DNA from: Luteolibacter pohnpeiensis
GTDB lineage: Bacteria; Verrucomicrobiota; Verrucomicrobiia; Verrucomicrobiales; Akkermansiaceae
Reading direction: 5' to 3'
Assembly: GCF_016595435.1 (NCBI RefSeq)
Contig: NZ_JAENIJ010000017.1
Location: 34,713 to 98,712, forward strand
DNA length: 64,000 nucleotides
Shown: piece by piece, positions 36,025 to 46,100 of the stretch
Numbering within the stretch: the first letter of the stretch is position 1
How the letters are laid out: the number at the start of each line of letters is the position of its first letter
The notes under the pieces: generated by a model
Databases searched by the model: none
The model's input: the letters and a program-made list of their open reading frames with translations, nothing else
What the model was told of the DNA's origin: nothing
Translations under genes and position numbers: made by a program

Positions 36025-37470
36025 ATGCATTGGATGGATGGTGAAGTGGTCGCGTGGCTGAGCTTGATCGGCGTGGTTCTGTTGCACGTGATCGGCGTGT
36101 TGCATGTTTTGCACGCGGTGATGAATGTGAGGACGGCGCAGGGGACCATCGCGTGGGTGGTTTCCCTAGTCACTTTTCCTTATCTGGCGATTCCACTGTA
36201 TTGGTTGCTGGGGAGAAACCGGTTTGAAGGTTACGTGCGGGGTCGGCGTGCGGATGATGAGGATTTGGCCAGGCTCGCGAAGTCGATGTACGAACGGGTG
36301 AAGCAATACGAAGTGGATGTGCCCTACGACGATGCGTTTGCCCGGGCCGCCCAATTGTTAGGCGGACTGCCGTTCACCCGGGGAAATGATCTTGAGCTTT
36401 TGATCGATGGTGAGCAGACGTTTTCACGCCTCTTCGAGCAAATCCGCCAGGCGAAGAACTACGTTTGCGTGAATTTCTACATCGTGAAGAGCGACCGGAT
36501 CGGCCTCAAGTTCCGTGACTTGCTGATCGAAAAAGCCAACCAGGGAGTGCGAATTTGGTTTTTGTTTGATGAGTTCGGATCGCACAAACTGCCACGGAAG
36601 TATCTGAATCAATTGAAGGCAGCCGGAATCGAGTGCCGCTCCTTCGGCGCGAACCGGCATTGGTGGTCGAGGTTGCAGCTGAATTTCCGCAATCACCGCA
36701 AAGTGGTGGTGGTCGATGGCAAAATCGGATTCATGGGCGGACTGAACGTGGGGGATGAATACCTCGGCCGCAGCCAGAAATTCGGACAATGGCGAGATAC
36801 CCACCTCGAAATCCGGGGGCCAGCGGTGCAGGCATTGCAGATGGTTTTCCTCGGCGATTGGTATTGGGCGACCGGCGTGGTGCCGCCGGAACTGGAATGG
36901 GAAATCGAGACCGATCCTGCGGACGAAGTGTCGGCGATCATCCCCACCGGTCCCGCAGACCCTGGAGATTCCTGGAAATTGATGGTGGCGGAGGCGGCAA
37001 ATACTTCACGCCAGCGTCTGTGGATTGCCTCGCCTTATTTTGTCCCGGATGACGGTGCGCTTACCGCTCTGCAAACTGCCGCACTGCGTGGCGTCGATGT
37101 GCGGATTCTGATCCCGGAACGCGCTGACCACTTGCTGGTATGGCTGTCAGCGTTTTCCTACTACGAGCAATCGATTCCCTACGGCGTGAAGTTATACCGT
37201 TACCATCGGGGCTTCCTGCATCAGAAAGTCATGTTGGTGGACGATCGATTGGCCACCGTCGGCACTGCGAATTTGGACAATCGATCGTTCCGGTTGAACT
37301 TCGAACTCACCGCGCTTTCCCCTGACAAAGGCTTCGTCGGTGAGGTGGAGGCCATGCTGACCGAGGATTTTGAAAACGCCTCGCTCGCGATGTTGTCGGA
37401 TTTCAGAAAGCGCTCCTTCTTTTTCAAAGTCGGAGTCCGGGTGGCGCGGTTGTTTGCACCGATTCAGTAG
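36025..37470 (+). CDS. cls: Cardiolipin synthase (phospholipase D family)
   Basis: A 481-residue membrane enzyme that joins two phosphatidylglycerols into cardiolipin. The ATG at 36025 gives two N-terminal membrane helices (VVAWLSLIGVVLLHVIGVLHVL and TIAWVVSLVTFPYLAIPLYWLLG, the PLDc_N domain). Two HKD catalytic motifs follow: NHRKVVVVDGKIGFMGG near residue 230 and HQKVMLVDDRLATVGTANLDNRS near residue 400. Length is typical for ClsA-like synthases. Confidence 0.94.
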   Translation: MHWMDGEVVAWLSLIGVVLLHVIGVLHVLHAVMNVRTAQGTIAWVVSLVTFPYLAIPLYWLLGRNRFEGYVRGRRADDEDLARLAKSMYERVKQYEVDVPYDDAFARAAQLLGGLPFTRGNDLELLIDGEQTFSRLFEQIRQAKNYVCVNFYIVKSDRIGLKFRDLLIEKANQGVRIWFLFDEFGSHKLPRKYLNQLKAAGIECRSFGANRHWWSRLQLNFRNHRKVVVVDGKIGFMGGLNVGDEYLGRSQKFGQWRDTHLEIRGPAVQALQMVFLGDWYWATGVVPPELEWEIETDPADEVSAIIPTGPADPGDSWKLMVAEAANTSRQRLWIASPYFVPDDGALTALQTAALRGVDVRILIPERADHLLVWLSAFSYYEQSIPYGVKLYRYHRGFLHQKVMLVDDRLATVGTANLDNRSFRLNFELTALSPDKGFVGEVEAMLTEDFENASLAMLSDFRKRSFFFKVGVRVARLFAPIQ

Positions 37471-37711
37471 AATTGGTGAATTGATAAGGTTAAATCTGAC
37501 TCAACCCGTTAGATACGCGAGTCACTCAAGGACCATCACGTTTAGTATTACCGACTGGATTGCTCACACCTATACAAAGACTTCTTTCAACCTTGGAAAC
37601 ATAAAATAGATAGCTTTTACATCGACTCCAGAGCGATATTATGGTAGATTCTTACTATTATAATCTTGCGCCGCCGTAGTCGGTTGTATCTAAACTTTCG
37701 TATGTACTCGC

Positions 37712-38875
37712 TTACTTGCTTGTTTGCTGTAATCTGTTGAGTATCGAGATTTTAGTTTTTTCATCTTGGAGTTTATTTGCCCATTCCATGGCTGTCGCGA
37801 GTTCTCCGTAACTTTCAGCTGTATCAATAAATGCATTTATCATAGCATCGCTTTGAGTATTGCTTAAATATTGTTGATTGGTGTTGAACCAATTATAGGC
37901 ACCTGAGATATCAGAATTTAAGTATCTTTGCATGCCCTTTTTTAAATTTTCTACACCCGATGAATCAGAATTCTCGGACAATAGTGACATTGCTTTCTCC
38001 GGATTTGCAATCACCATCTTTGAAATTAAAAATGAATTAACATCTGAAGTTTTAGTTGTCTCGTTTGTGGTTAGATTTAACTTATTCCAATTGTCAAACG
38101 GATCTAAAGATGAATCAAGTTTCAATACTTCAATGTAATCTTTTGGCGAGATTTGATTCTGATTCAGAAATTCTGCAGCTAAATTGACAATGGCGGCATG
38201 TTCTTTTTGAGGGTTTTCTCCCTCGACCATGTAATTGGTTAATACTAAAGTGATATTATTTGAAAGTATGAATGGTATATTATTATTCAGCTTGTTTAAT
38301 TCTTTATTATTTTTAATTTGGTCCAATGATGCAGATATGTTATATGGTCCAAGTCGGCGCAAATATGATCCAATGGCTACTCTGACGTCAAAAGAGTATT
38401 CTAGATGTGCCATCTGTTCTAAAATGACTTCATCACTTAATTTAGCATTGTAAAAATAGGCGGAAATTTCTGAATTCCTAACTTCTCCAACATTTGATTC
38501 GATTAAATAACGTGCATCATCAGTGAGTCCGGCCAAGCATAATTGTTTGATTATATTGCTGCATAGGTAGGCTCTTTTTCTTATGTCTTTTATATTATTG
38601 TAATCGTTAAGAGATTTTTCTGCTTCTTCTAAGGTAATATTATGATTTGATGCAGTTTCGCTGGATCTTATCGAATTTTTAGGGAGCGTTGTCTGATTTC
38701 CGGTGTGAGTAATATGATTGTATCGATCATGCTGCTTAGTCGCGATTTCATTTGAATTTTCCTGCCTATTAGGTAAAAATGATTTTACTGTCGTTATTAG
38801 ACCCAAAGCAACAAGTGTTGCAATGACCCCGCAAACTAGAAATTTTAAACTATTCCGGTGTATGATTGATTTCAT
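37712..38875 (-). CDS. AT-rich repeat protein, possible divergent relative of the A/B family
   Basis: A 387-residue protein from the ATG at 38875. It has one N-terminal membrane segment (FLVCGVIATLVALGLITTV) and an Asn-rich, helical body. The ending SGAYNWFNTNQQYLS...ATAMEWANKLQDEKTKISIL follows the same W-containing pattern as the A/B proteins at 24.5-32.2 kb, so a distant relationship is likely but not proven. Base composition is strikingly AT-rich relative to the rest of the window and codon use differs, suggesting acquisition by transfer. Function unknown. Confidence 0.72.
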   Translation of the reverse strand: MKSIIHRNSLKFLVCGVIATLVALGLITTVKSFLPNRQENSNEIATKQHDRYNHITHTGNQTTLPKNSIRSSETASNHNITLEEAEKSLNDYNNIKDIRKRAYLCSNIIKQLCLAGLTDDARYLIESNVGEVRNSEISAYFYNAKLSDEVILEQMAHLEYSFDVRVAIGSYLRRLGPYNISASLDQIKNNKELNKLNNNIPFILSNNITLVLTNYMVEGENPQKEHAAIVNLAAEFLNQNQISPKDYIEVLKLDSSLDPFDNWNKLNLTTNETTKTSDVNSFLISKMVIANPEKAMSLLSENSDSSGVENLKKGMQRYLNSDISGAYNWFNTNQQYLSNTQSDAMINAFIDTAESYGELATAMEWANKLQDEKTKISILNRLQQTSK

Positions 38876-38948
38876 AATCTGAGAGGCTAAAGGTGTGGAT
38901 ATTTCAATATTGTTATTATAATCCAACTTGCTCTATAGGAGTCGTTTC

Positions 38949-39215
38949 TCAAAAGTCTGCTCCACAGGCATTACATTTGTATTTGTAATTAAGAACTTGG
39001 GCGCCGTTAATAATAGTTGGATGATTTTCCAAGAGAGTTCTTGATTGTTCGGGATGTTCACACGCGCTTGCGGAGATTGAGCCAATGGGACTTCCTTCTT
39101 CACCCAAACTACTTCCAAATGTTAAAACCGAGATCGCTCCAGCAGTTTGAGCTGTTTTTTTCATGAAGCCACGACGTGAGATTTCATTTATGTTATTTAT
39201 TGTAGTAAATATCAA
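38949..39215 (-). CDS. Small Tat-signal protein with CxxC motif
   Basis: An 88-residue protein in the same AT-rich patch. The twin-arginine signal (ISRRGFMKKTAQTAGAISVLTFG) requires the TTG start at 39215, since the later ATG at 39164 would cut off the RR motif. The mature part is about 50 residues, with ACEHPEQ and a terminal KYKCNACGADF; the Cys/His content fits a small metal-binding or redox protein. No family was recognised. It lies 73 bp upstream of the AT-rich repeat protein gene on the same strand. Confidence 0.6.
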   Translation of the reverse strand: MIFTTINNINEISRRGFMKKTAQTAGAISVLTFGSSLGEEGSPIGSISASACEHPEQSRTLLENHPTIINGAQVLNYKYKCNACGADF

Positions 39216-39362
39216 TTCGAAGTAGAGATTCGACTAGCTTGTTAATTGTCTCGTGTCAATTTTTATTTTTTATACCCTGGAAATCTGAGGAAGTGCGACT
39301 TTAAGCACCAAATGATAAGTATTGCGCAATACCTAGATTAGTAAGCGAATCCGTACAAAGAA

Positions 39363-39406
39363 CGGCGGAAGCTGTCGCTGCGAGATGGCAGCTCGAGCTT
39401 CCGCCG
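39363..39406 (-). terminator. Hairpin terminator after the LamG-like gene
   Basis: CGGCGGAAGCT at 39363-39373 pairs perfectly with AGCTTCCGCCG at 39396-39406, and the 22-nt loop folds further (GCTGC/GCAGC). On the minus strand the stem is followed by TTCTTT, 12 bp after the stop of the LamG-like gene. Confidence 0.75.
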
Positions 39407-39417
39407 GAAGCTGCCAA

Positions 39418-41748
39418 TTATTCTCTGACTTGAAGTTGATAAAACTCTTCAGGGGTGTCCGGCAGGGATGGGATGGTCATGACTCCGTAGCCGGTTTCGT
39501 CGGTCGTGGTGTCCGCAATATCATCCGTGAAGTCGATCAAATCGATCGATGCATTAGCCTGATAGGTGGTATTGGCTTGGCCTTGGAAGGTGATTACGAA
39601 ATCATACTCTCCCTTTACCGCGGTGAGAATGACTACGGCACTTTCAAAGGTGATCGTAATCGATTGGCTCTGGGTTCCGGATGGGCTGGTAGTGGTCACC
39701 GTGTAAGTGGTGGTGCTGGATGGACTGACATTTACCGTCACATAGCCGTTTACCGGAGTGAGGCTACCGATGCCGTTGTTGATCGAAACCGAGGTGACGT
39801 CTGAGGCGACTTTGACTTTCAGGGTTGCCTGGCCATTGGAGGTGATGGCTTGGGCACTGGAGGAAAAACCAAGAAGGCCGCTGACGGATGAAAGCCAGGC
39901 ATCGGCGTGAGCTGCCACATGGCTGTCCGAGGTGTCACCGTCGCCATTCACATCATCGAGAAGGGATTGATAAACGATGACTTCGTCCATGCTGCCCAAC
40001 CAGAAATTCGTGGCGGCACTTTTCTGGGTCCCGATGCGCCAATTTCCATCCGCTGCCTCAAGCTCAAAGGGGGTGAGAAACACACTGCCATCTGGATTCA
40101 TGCTGTCAGCGGTGGTGCCTGCCTCGACTCCATCCAGATACCAGCGCATTTCCGATCTCTCGGTATCGACGACCATCACCAAATGAACCCAGGTTTCCGC
40201 GTCGAGTGTATCGTCCGCGTCCTTTCTGGCACCAGGCCCGCCGGCCAGGAATGACTCGATCGCCCCGTCACTATCCACGGCGAGATAGCTCCTTCCCAAA
40301 CCCGTGCCGTCGTTTTGTGAAATGATGGCAGCATCAGCCGGACTGTTGAGATCTCTTTTGACGATGGCTTCGATGGTGAACCCTTGAGTTTGGGCGGCGG
40401 GATCGAAAATCAGATCGGTAAGAATGCTTGCCGTTCCGGGGAAGCTGGCGGCTTTGTCCAACGGGCTGGCGTTTCCGGTGACGACTGCGCCAACGAGACT
40501 GCCTTCGTGTGGCGCAGCGTTTGGCGCTGAATCGACGATGAGCGATGAGCCCGTGGCTTCGCAAAAGCGGTACCACATGGCGGGCGTGTCGGCTCGGACT
40601 GCGGTGGAAAACGAATTTTCTACGGGAAACGTCGTAGTTGCTCCGTCGTCCCCGGTTTCATTGCTCGCTGTCAGCGTGAAACTGGTCGCTGAGGAGGCAT
40701 CGACATCGGCAAAGCCGGTCAAATCCGTGGAGGTGTGGAGAACGTTTGTGCCGTCCGAGATTTCGATGCTGACCGGATCACCGGCTGTTCCTTCGGCAAC
40801 AATCCAGTGGAAACGCGTGTTCAGGGTGCCGGGCAACTTCGTTGCCTCAAATGCGGTCACACTGGGTGGCAGACCGACTGGGGTGACCAACTCCGTAGCG
40901 ATCTTGAAATTGTCCATCGTGACTCCTGTGCCATCGCGCGCATCAAGACCGATGTAGTTTTCATTTGTGCCGCTCCAGGCAAAGCTGCCGCTGCCGATTT
41001 CGACCAGATTGTAGAGCACTTGATAGTTCACCACGGTGCCTGCGTTGAAATTGGCGACATCGGCAAATTGGAAATTGACGGTGATGGTTCCGGTTTTGGC
41101 GGTCACCAATTTGCCCATCACGTTGCCGGTATTGCCGCCCCACGCGACACTGCCATTCCCACGCAGCGCAATCCAAAAGTCCGAGGCAACTCCACCGGCC
41201 GGGCCCGGCACCGGGTTGCCGATGGTGCCATTGACATTGAAGGCACCTGTCATGCTGGGTTGAGTGATATCTGAGCTGCCGACAGCCCATGCATCACGGG
41301 TGGCACTTGCTTCCTCCAAGGACATTCCGATCGCAAACGCGCCGCCTTGCTGAGTGGTGGTGCCGGCGTAGGCATTGATCTCCAAAGAAATTGAAAAGGT
41401 GCCCGCACTCAAGATCGAGGCGTCAACGAAGTTGTGATTGATGAAGGCGTTGGAAGTTCCGGCGCCAACGGCCAGTTGCAGAGCATTTGAGATGATCTGA
41501 GCGCCACCGCCATTGCTCGCATCGGCATCTTGCGCCCCATAAGTTGGAGCTGCATTATTCGGATCCAATTGAGGTTGGCTGTAAACGGTGTCGGCGGATA
41601 AAACCGGGCTCGTGTTGGCCGTGATTCCGGTCAATACTTCATCAATATTTCGATTGTCAGCCCGATTGAAGGTATCTTCAAACAAGGTCGCGGCTTGAGA
41701 CGTCAGTACAATCAACGGGAATAATCCCGCGAGGCGGAGGAGGTTCAT
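39418..41748 (-). CDS. Secreted LamG/concanavalin-like domain protein
   Basis: A 776-residue protein with a signal peptide (LLRLAGLFPLIVLTSQAA). Residues about 20-290 form a beta-rich domain ending in NENYIGLDARDGTGVTMDNFKIA. A second region from about 400 to 600 is a LamG-type concanavalin fold: WYRFCEATGSS, TQGFTIEAIVKRD, TWVHLVMVVDTERSEMRWYLDG and FWLGSMDEVIVYQSLL. Ig-like strands follow (TYTVTTTSPSGTQSQSITITF) and a C-terminal domain ends in FYQLQVRE. It probably binds polysaccharide at the cell surface or after secretion. No PEP-CTERM anchor is visible. Confidence 0.82.
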   Translation of the reverse strand: MNLLRLAGLFPLIVLTSQAATLFEDTFNRADNRNIDEVLTGITANTSPVLSADTVYSQPQLDPNNAAPTYGAQDADASNGGGAQIISNALQLAVGAGTSNAFINHNFVDASILSAGTFSISLEINAYAGTTTQQGGAFAIGMSLEEASATRDAWAVGSSDITQPSMTGAFNVNGTIGNPVPGPAGGVASDFWIALRGNGSVAWGGNTGNVMGKLVTAKTGTITVNFQFADVANFNAGTVVNYQVLYNLVEIGSGSFAWSGTNENYIGLDARDGTGVTMDNFKIATELVTPVGLPPSVTAFEATKLPGTLNTRFHWIVAEGTAGDPVSIEISDGTNVLHTSTDLTGFADVDASSATSFTLTASNETGDDGATTTFPVENSFSTAVRADTPAMWYRFCEATGSSLIVDSAPNAAPHEGSLVGAVVTGNASPLDKAASFPGTASILTDLIFDPAAQTQGFTIEAIVKRDLNSPADAAIISQNDGTGLGRSYLAVDSDGAIESFLAGGPGARKDADDTLDAETWVHLVMVVDTERSEMRWYLDGVEAGTTADSMNPDGSVFLTPFELEAADGNWRIGTQKSAATNFWLGSMDEVIVYQSLLDDVNGDGDTSDSHVAAHADAWLSSVSGLLGFSSSAQAITSNGQATLKVKVASDVTSVSINNGIGSLTPVNGYVTVNVSPSSTTTYTVTTTSPSGTQSQSITITFESAVVILTAVKGEYDFVITFQGQANTTYQANASIDLIDFTDDIADTTTDETGYGVMTIPSLPDTPEEFYQLQVRE

Positions 41749-42353
41749 GCTGTATGGGTTGTTGCCGCACGACCAGAACTGTCGGTCGTACGATGGGTTG
41801 TCTAGTAGGGTGTCCCGACCCTAAAAAACGTTCCATCTGATGATCGAAAAGTTCTCCAACCCGAGTTCAGCATGGTGAACTCAATCTATATTTTAATGAA
41901 TAATAGATTATCTGATCTGAAATAGGAAAAATACCTATGATCCGACATTAAATTTCTTAAGTAAGCGCATTAAGCATGCCGTAGAAAAATTTACCGGCAG
42001 GTAGTTTTTCTGGAAAATTATGGCATGCCGGAAGGCTCTGTTTGCTGGCGTCGTTTGATCGGGCGGATCCAGCGTCCAAAGGATTTTCTGAGGAAGGAAT
42101 GCAGACGTTGCTGAAACGTTCTGGGGACTGGAGCCGAGCTTACGGCGACCGATTGATGATATACACTAGGCGAGTTCATGGGGGGATTGGGTTTCTGGCC
42201 ACTCTCATCTTAAGGATAACAGAGCGACCATGATAGGGGGGAATAATCGCAATCTTACGATAGAACCTTCGCGGATTAGGAAGGTTGCAATTGAATGACT
42301 AAAAGCATTAATCGCCAGTTACATGCAAGCCAAATGACATTGCCATCTAGGCA
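41749..42353. other. Gene-free interval of about 600 bp
   Basis: No convincing coding sequence was seen. A 63-codon frame at 42042-42233 has no family features. The interval contains a short inverted repeat (ACGACC/GGTCGT, about 41769-41790) in the leader of the LamG-like gene and a longer inverted repeat at 41974-42029. It is more AT-rich than the flanks. Confidence 0.6.
41974..42029. repeat. Imperfect inverted repeat
   Basis: Outer GCATGCC/GGCATGC elements flank an inner stem in which AGAAAAATTTACC pairs with GGTAGTTTTTCT around a GGCA loop (41983-42011). It stands alone in a gene-free interval. It could be an RNA hairpin or a remnant of a small repeat element. Confidence 0.5.
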
Positions 42354-43052
42354 TTACTGACTGAGTTCGAACTGGCCGAACTCATAGGGATTCGGCACGT
42401 CCGGAATTTCCGGCTCGGTGTAAAACCATTCACTGGTAAACCAGGATTCAGGCATTGGCGGCGAAAACGGGCACGGATCTGGGGAAAATTTGGAGTCGAA
42501 TGAGATGACGATATCTTGAAGATTCAGCAGCTGGATTGGACCAAAAAGCTGACGAATCCGGCTCGCGGAATGAATGATGGTTGGGAGATGATGCTCCGAG
42601 AAACTTTCATGAAGGGCAGGCATTTCTTTGGAATCACCAAGATCTTCAGAGTGGAAATCCTGACCGCAAAAAAATGCGCTCGGGATGTTCGCGACAAGAA
42701 CGTTGTCTGCTATTGCTTCTTTCGGTGTCGAGAAGCCTTCTTGGCCATCCGTCGAAAGTGGCGCTGGAATCAAGCAGGATTCCATCTGAAACGACTGCGA
42801 ACCGGGTGAATATTGATTCAATACAGCGGTGGATGTTGCGACAATTTTATTGAACCGTTCCAGAAATTCGTCGGCAAAGTATTCAGAAATCACACCATCC
42901 AGACTGATGGCGTCTTGCACGGACTCTGCGGGGGCAATCTCAAGCTGTTGTTCGTCTGGGAATCGAAGAACCAGAGTGGATGCCGCAGGGGCTGCTGCTA
43001 CGGGAAAGAGGCTGACTGCAAGAAAACATCGTATGAAACAAAGATTCTCCAT
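42354..43052 (-). CDS. Hypothetical exported protein
   Basis: A 232-residue protein from the ATG at 43052, which gives a clean signal peptide (MENLCFIRCFLAVSLFPVAAAPAAS); the frame is open 36 bp further upstream. The mature part has no recognised domain. It contains several Cys and Pro residues and a Pro/aromatic-rich end (ESWFTSEWFYTEPEIPDVPNP). It lies downstream of and on the same strand as the large dehydrogenase gene, separated by 113 bp. Confidence 0.6.
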   Translation of the reverse strand: MENLCFIRCFLAVSLFPVAAAPAASTLVLRFPDEQQLEIAPAESVQDAISLDGVISEYFADEFLERFNKIVATSTAVLNQYSPGSQSFQMESCLIPAPLSTDGQEGFSTPKEAIADNVLVANIPSAFFCGQDFHSEDLGDSKEMPALHESFSEHHLPTIIHSASRIRQLFGPIQLLNLQDIVISFDSKFSPDPCPFSPPMPESWFTSEWFYTEPEIPDVPNPYEFGQFELSQ

Positions 43053-43165
43053 GCGCCAGAGAATCCCCGCTTCGATGCAGATCCGCAATCATAAACATCG
43101 TTTATTTTGCGATTTACCAACAAATCTTGCCTTGCACGTGAGGCGCTTCAGGAAACGCGGTGCTA

Positions 43166-46100
43166 TTACTTTTTCAAGAAGGCGATGATGCCGACGAGGC
43201 CCAGCACGCCGAGGGTGCTCACTGCCCAAAGCGGGAGACCGGATGAGGGCTTGAGATGATCATATTTGGTCGATCTTTTGGCGATTTCTTTAGATTCCTC
43301 CGGGGTCGCGTTGGCAGAGCTGGTGGTGGGAGCGCTTACAGCTTCGAGATCACCGGCAGAAAGCTGAGGTTTGCCAGTTTCGCTGCGGAGTGCTTTCACC
43401 TGATCGGCAGTTACGGCTGAGCCGGTGTTGCCAAACGAATTACGAATGTAAGTCAGTACATCCGCGATTTGTTGATCGGATTGATAGGCAAGCGGTTGCA
43501 TGCCGCCGGGCATGTTGTATTCGGTGCCTTTAACTTTGATGGGGCCTTGAAGGCCGCGAAGCTGGATACGGATCAGATTCTCCACGGGTCCGGCAACCCA
43601 TTCGGAGCCGGCGAGTGGTGGTGCGGCGGCCGTTCCTTCGCCATTTTGTCCATGGCAGGCAGCGCACACCATGAACTGACCATGGCCGGATTTCAGAATC
43701 GCAGGATCAATCGCAGAGGTTTCAGCGTTTGGTTTCGGAGCAGCCTGGTCCGGGGTTGGAGTGGATTTAGGCGCTTCTTGAGCTGGCTCTGATTTGGGAG
43801 CCGGGGCGAGAGTCGATGGATCGAATGGTTCCGGCTTTGTGGCTGCTTTCGCTTCGCCACCTTTTTTCAAGCTAGCCAGCCACGCCACGATATCGCGCGC
43901 TTCCGCAGTGCTGAGAAGCTCCGCCATCACGGGCATCGCGGAAACCGGCGCGGTGAATGATTCAATGTCGGAGCGTTGGATGCGCACGGCTTTGCCTGCA
44001 TTATCGAGGTCGATGTAATCATCCGTTTCGGCGATGAGATTGCCACCGAGGGTTGCGCCATTCTTGAAGGTTACCAGAGTTGCTCCGAAACCAGGGGCGA
44101 TCTGAGCGCTCGGCATCATCATCGACTCCAGGAAATAGCGGCGGTCGTGGCGGTTGGCGATGCCAGCCAGATTCGGACCGGCTTCGCCACCAGCAGAGTG
44201 CCCATCTTCCGCACGATGGCAGCGCATGCATTGGCTGGCAGGATTGGACGCGAACAAGGATGCGCCTGCTTCCGCATTGCCACCTTGCAGGGCTGGATTC
44301 CATTTCGCCAGCGGATCAGAATTTTCAGCCAATGCCTTCTTCAGATCCGACAAGGCGGTCGCGACTTCCGGCTCGGTGCGTTTCTCAGCAGCGGCCATGA
44401 GTTCGATGGCAAATGGCGATACTCCGTTTTTCTGCGCGAGTTGCTGCAAGTGCTGGACGAAATACTCCGCAGCGGTGGCCCCGGGAACGCTGGCGAGAAT
44501 TGCCCAGGCTTGTTGGCTGCGCGCGGTTTTTCCTGATTCGACCGCAGCTTTCAATGGGGCAACAGCTTGCTCTGGATCGACTGCCGCTAGGCCTTTGAGC
44601 GCCGCCAAGGCGACCTCATCCTGTTCATCACCGGCCAGTTGTTTGAGGAATTCGGCCAATCCATCGGGTTTGCCGTCGATGTAAAGATGGAGTGCTGAAG
44701 CACGAGCTCCGGCGGGAAGTTTCGGATTCTCGATCAGGCTCTTGAGTGTCGCGGCATCCAAGCCAGCGACATCCAGTTTGTATGAATCGATGAAGTTAAG
44801 GGCGGAGGTCAGCACAAAACCGTCCTGGGCAAGCAGCTTGGGCAATGCCGCGCTGAGGGCCTTGCGGATGGGTTCGACTGGTCGTTTCGGCAACGGTGCC
44901 CAGTGGCCGGTCAGTTGATCTGCTGGTGGGGGCTCGGACCAGATGGAAATCAAGCGCAGCGCTTCCTTGCGCACTGGCTCGGGAACTTCGGGATCGAGAG
45001 CCACTTGAATGACGCGATTCAGGTTCTCCACATCACCGATGCGGAAGGAATTATGAATCAGGCGACGCAGCATGAACGGAGTCCAGGACCGGCTGTGGAG
45101 ATGATCCAGCAGGGCGGCGACGTCCGGGCGGTGCTCATCGATCGAGAGATCCACAACGGCGCGAATGGCTTCATCGCTGACCTTTTCATCGGAATTCATC
45201 ACGAAGCGCCAGACATCGGGATTTTTCATCCGGCGCAGAGCGACCACGGCCGCCAATCGAACCGCGGGGGATGGATCGCGGTCGAGATATTCGATATGCA
45301 CGGATTTGCGGGCCAGACCTTCCAGCGCCATCACGCCTGCATGCCGGAGGTATGGGTCCTTATTGTCATTGCGTCGGAGAAAATCACAGATTGAGCCGAA
45401 ATTTCCGACGTCGCCGAGTTTGCCGACTGCCATGGCGGCGAAGAATTGAACGCGTGGCGATTCGTCCTTCAGGAGCTTCGCCAGCCCGAGAGGAGCCGGA
45501 TTCAAGTGGGCATCTCCCAGCACCTTGAGCGCTTGGGCGCGGACTTCTGGATCTTCGTGCTTCACCAAGGGAATCAACCTGGCGATCGCCTGTTTTTGCA
45601 AAGTCGCGTTCGGCAGATCTGAGAATCCATCATCGGTTGCAACTGGAACGGCACCGCGGCGAGCGAGAATGCCAAGGCCCCAAATGCCGTGCAGGCGTTC
45701 CATGACGTTTGTCGATTGGACCGCTTTGCTGAAAACCTCCAAAGCCTCGGGATGGCGGGTGAGCTCGACTTGTGCGCGAAGGCGAATGCGCGCGTCCGGG
45801 TGTTTCAGCAAATGCGCCAGATCCTCGACACTGCGTTTGGTAAATCCTTCGCGCATGATCTTGGCGACATCTTCATCCCCCTCGGCGTGCCAGGCATTTT
45901 CTCCAGCGTCCAAGACTACAATGCGGCCATCGTCGTGGGACTGCCAGCCATCGACGAAGTCTGAGATGTAGACTTTTCCGTCCCAGGAATATTCCACATC
46001 GGTCGCGCCGAGTCCCCAGGCAAACTTGCGAGCATCCGTCATTTTCATGCCGGCGCCATCCTGCTTCAGTGCAAAAGACCAGACTCCGGAATTGGCCGCG

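Noticed and set aside
42042..42233. 63-codon plus-strand frame in the gene-free interval
   Set aside because: No signal peptide, membrane helix or family motif, and no supporting context.
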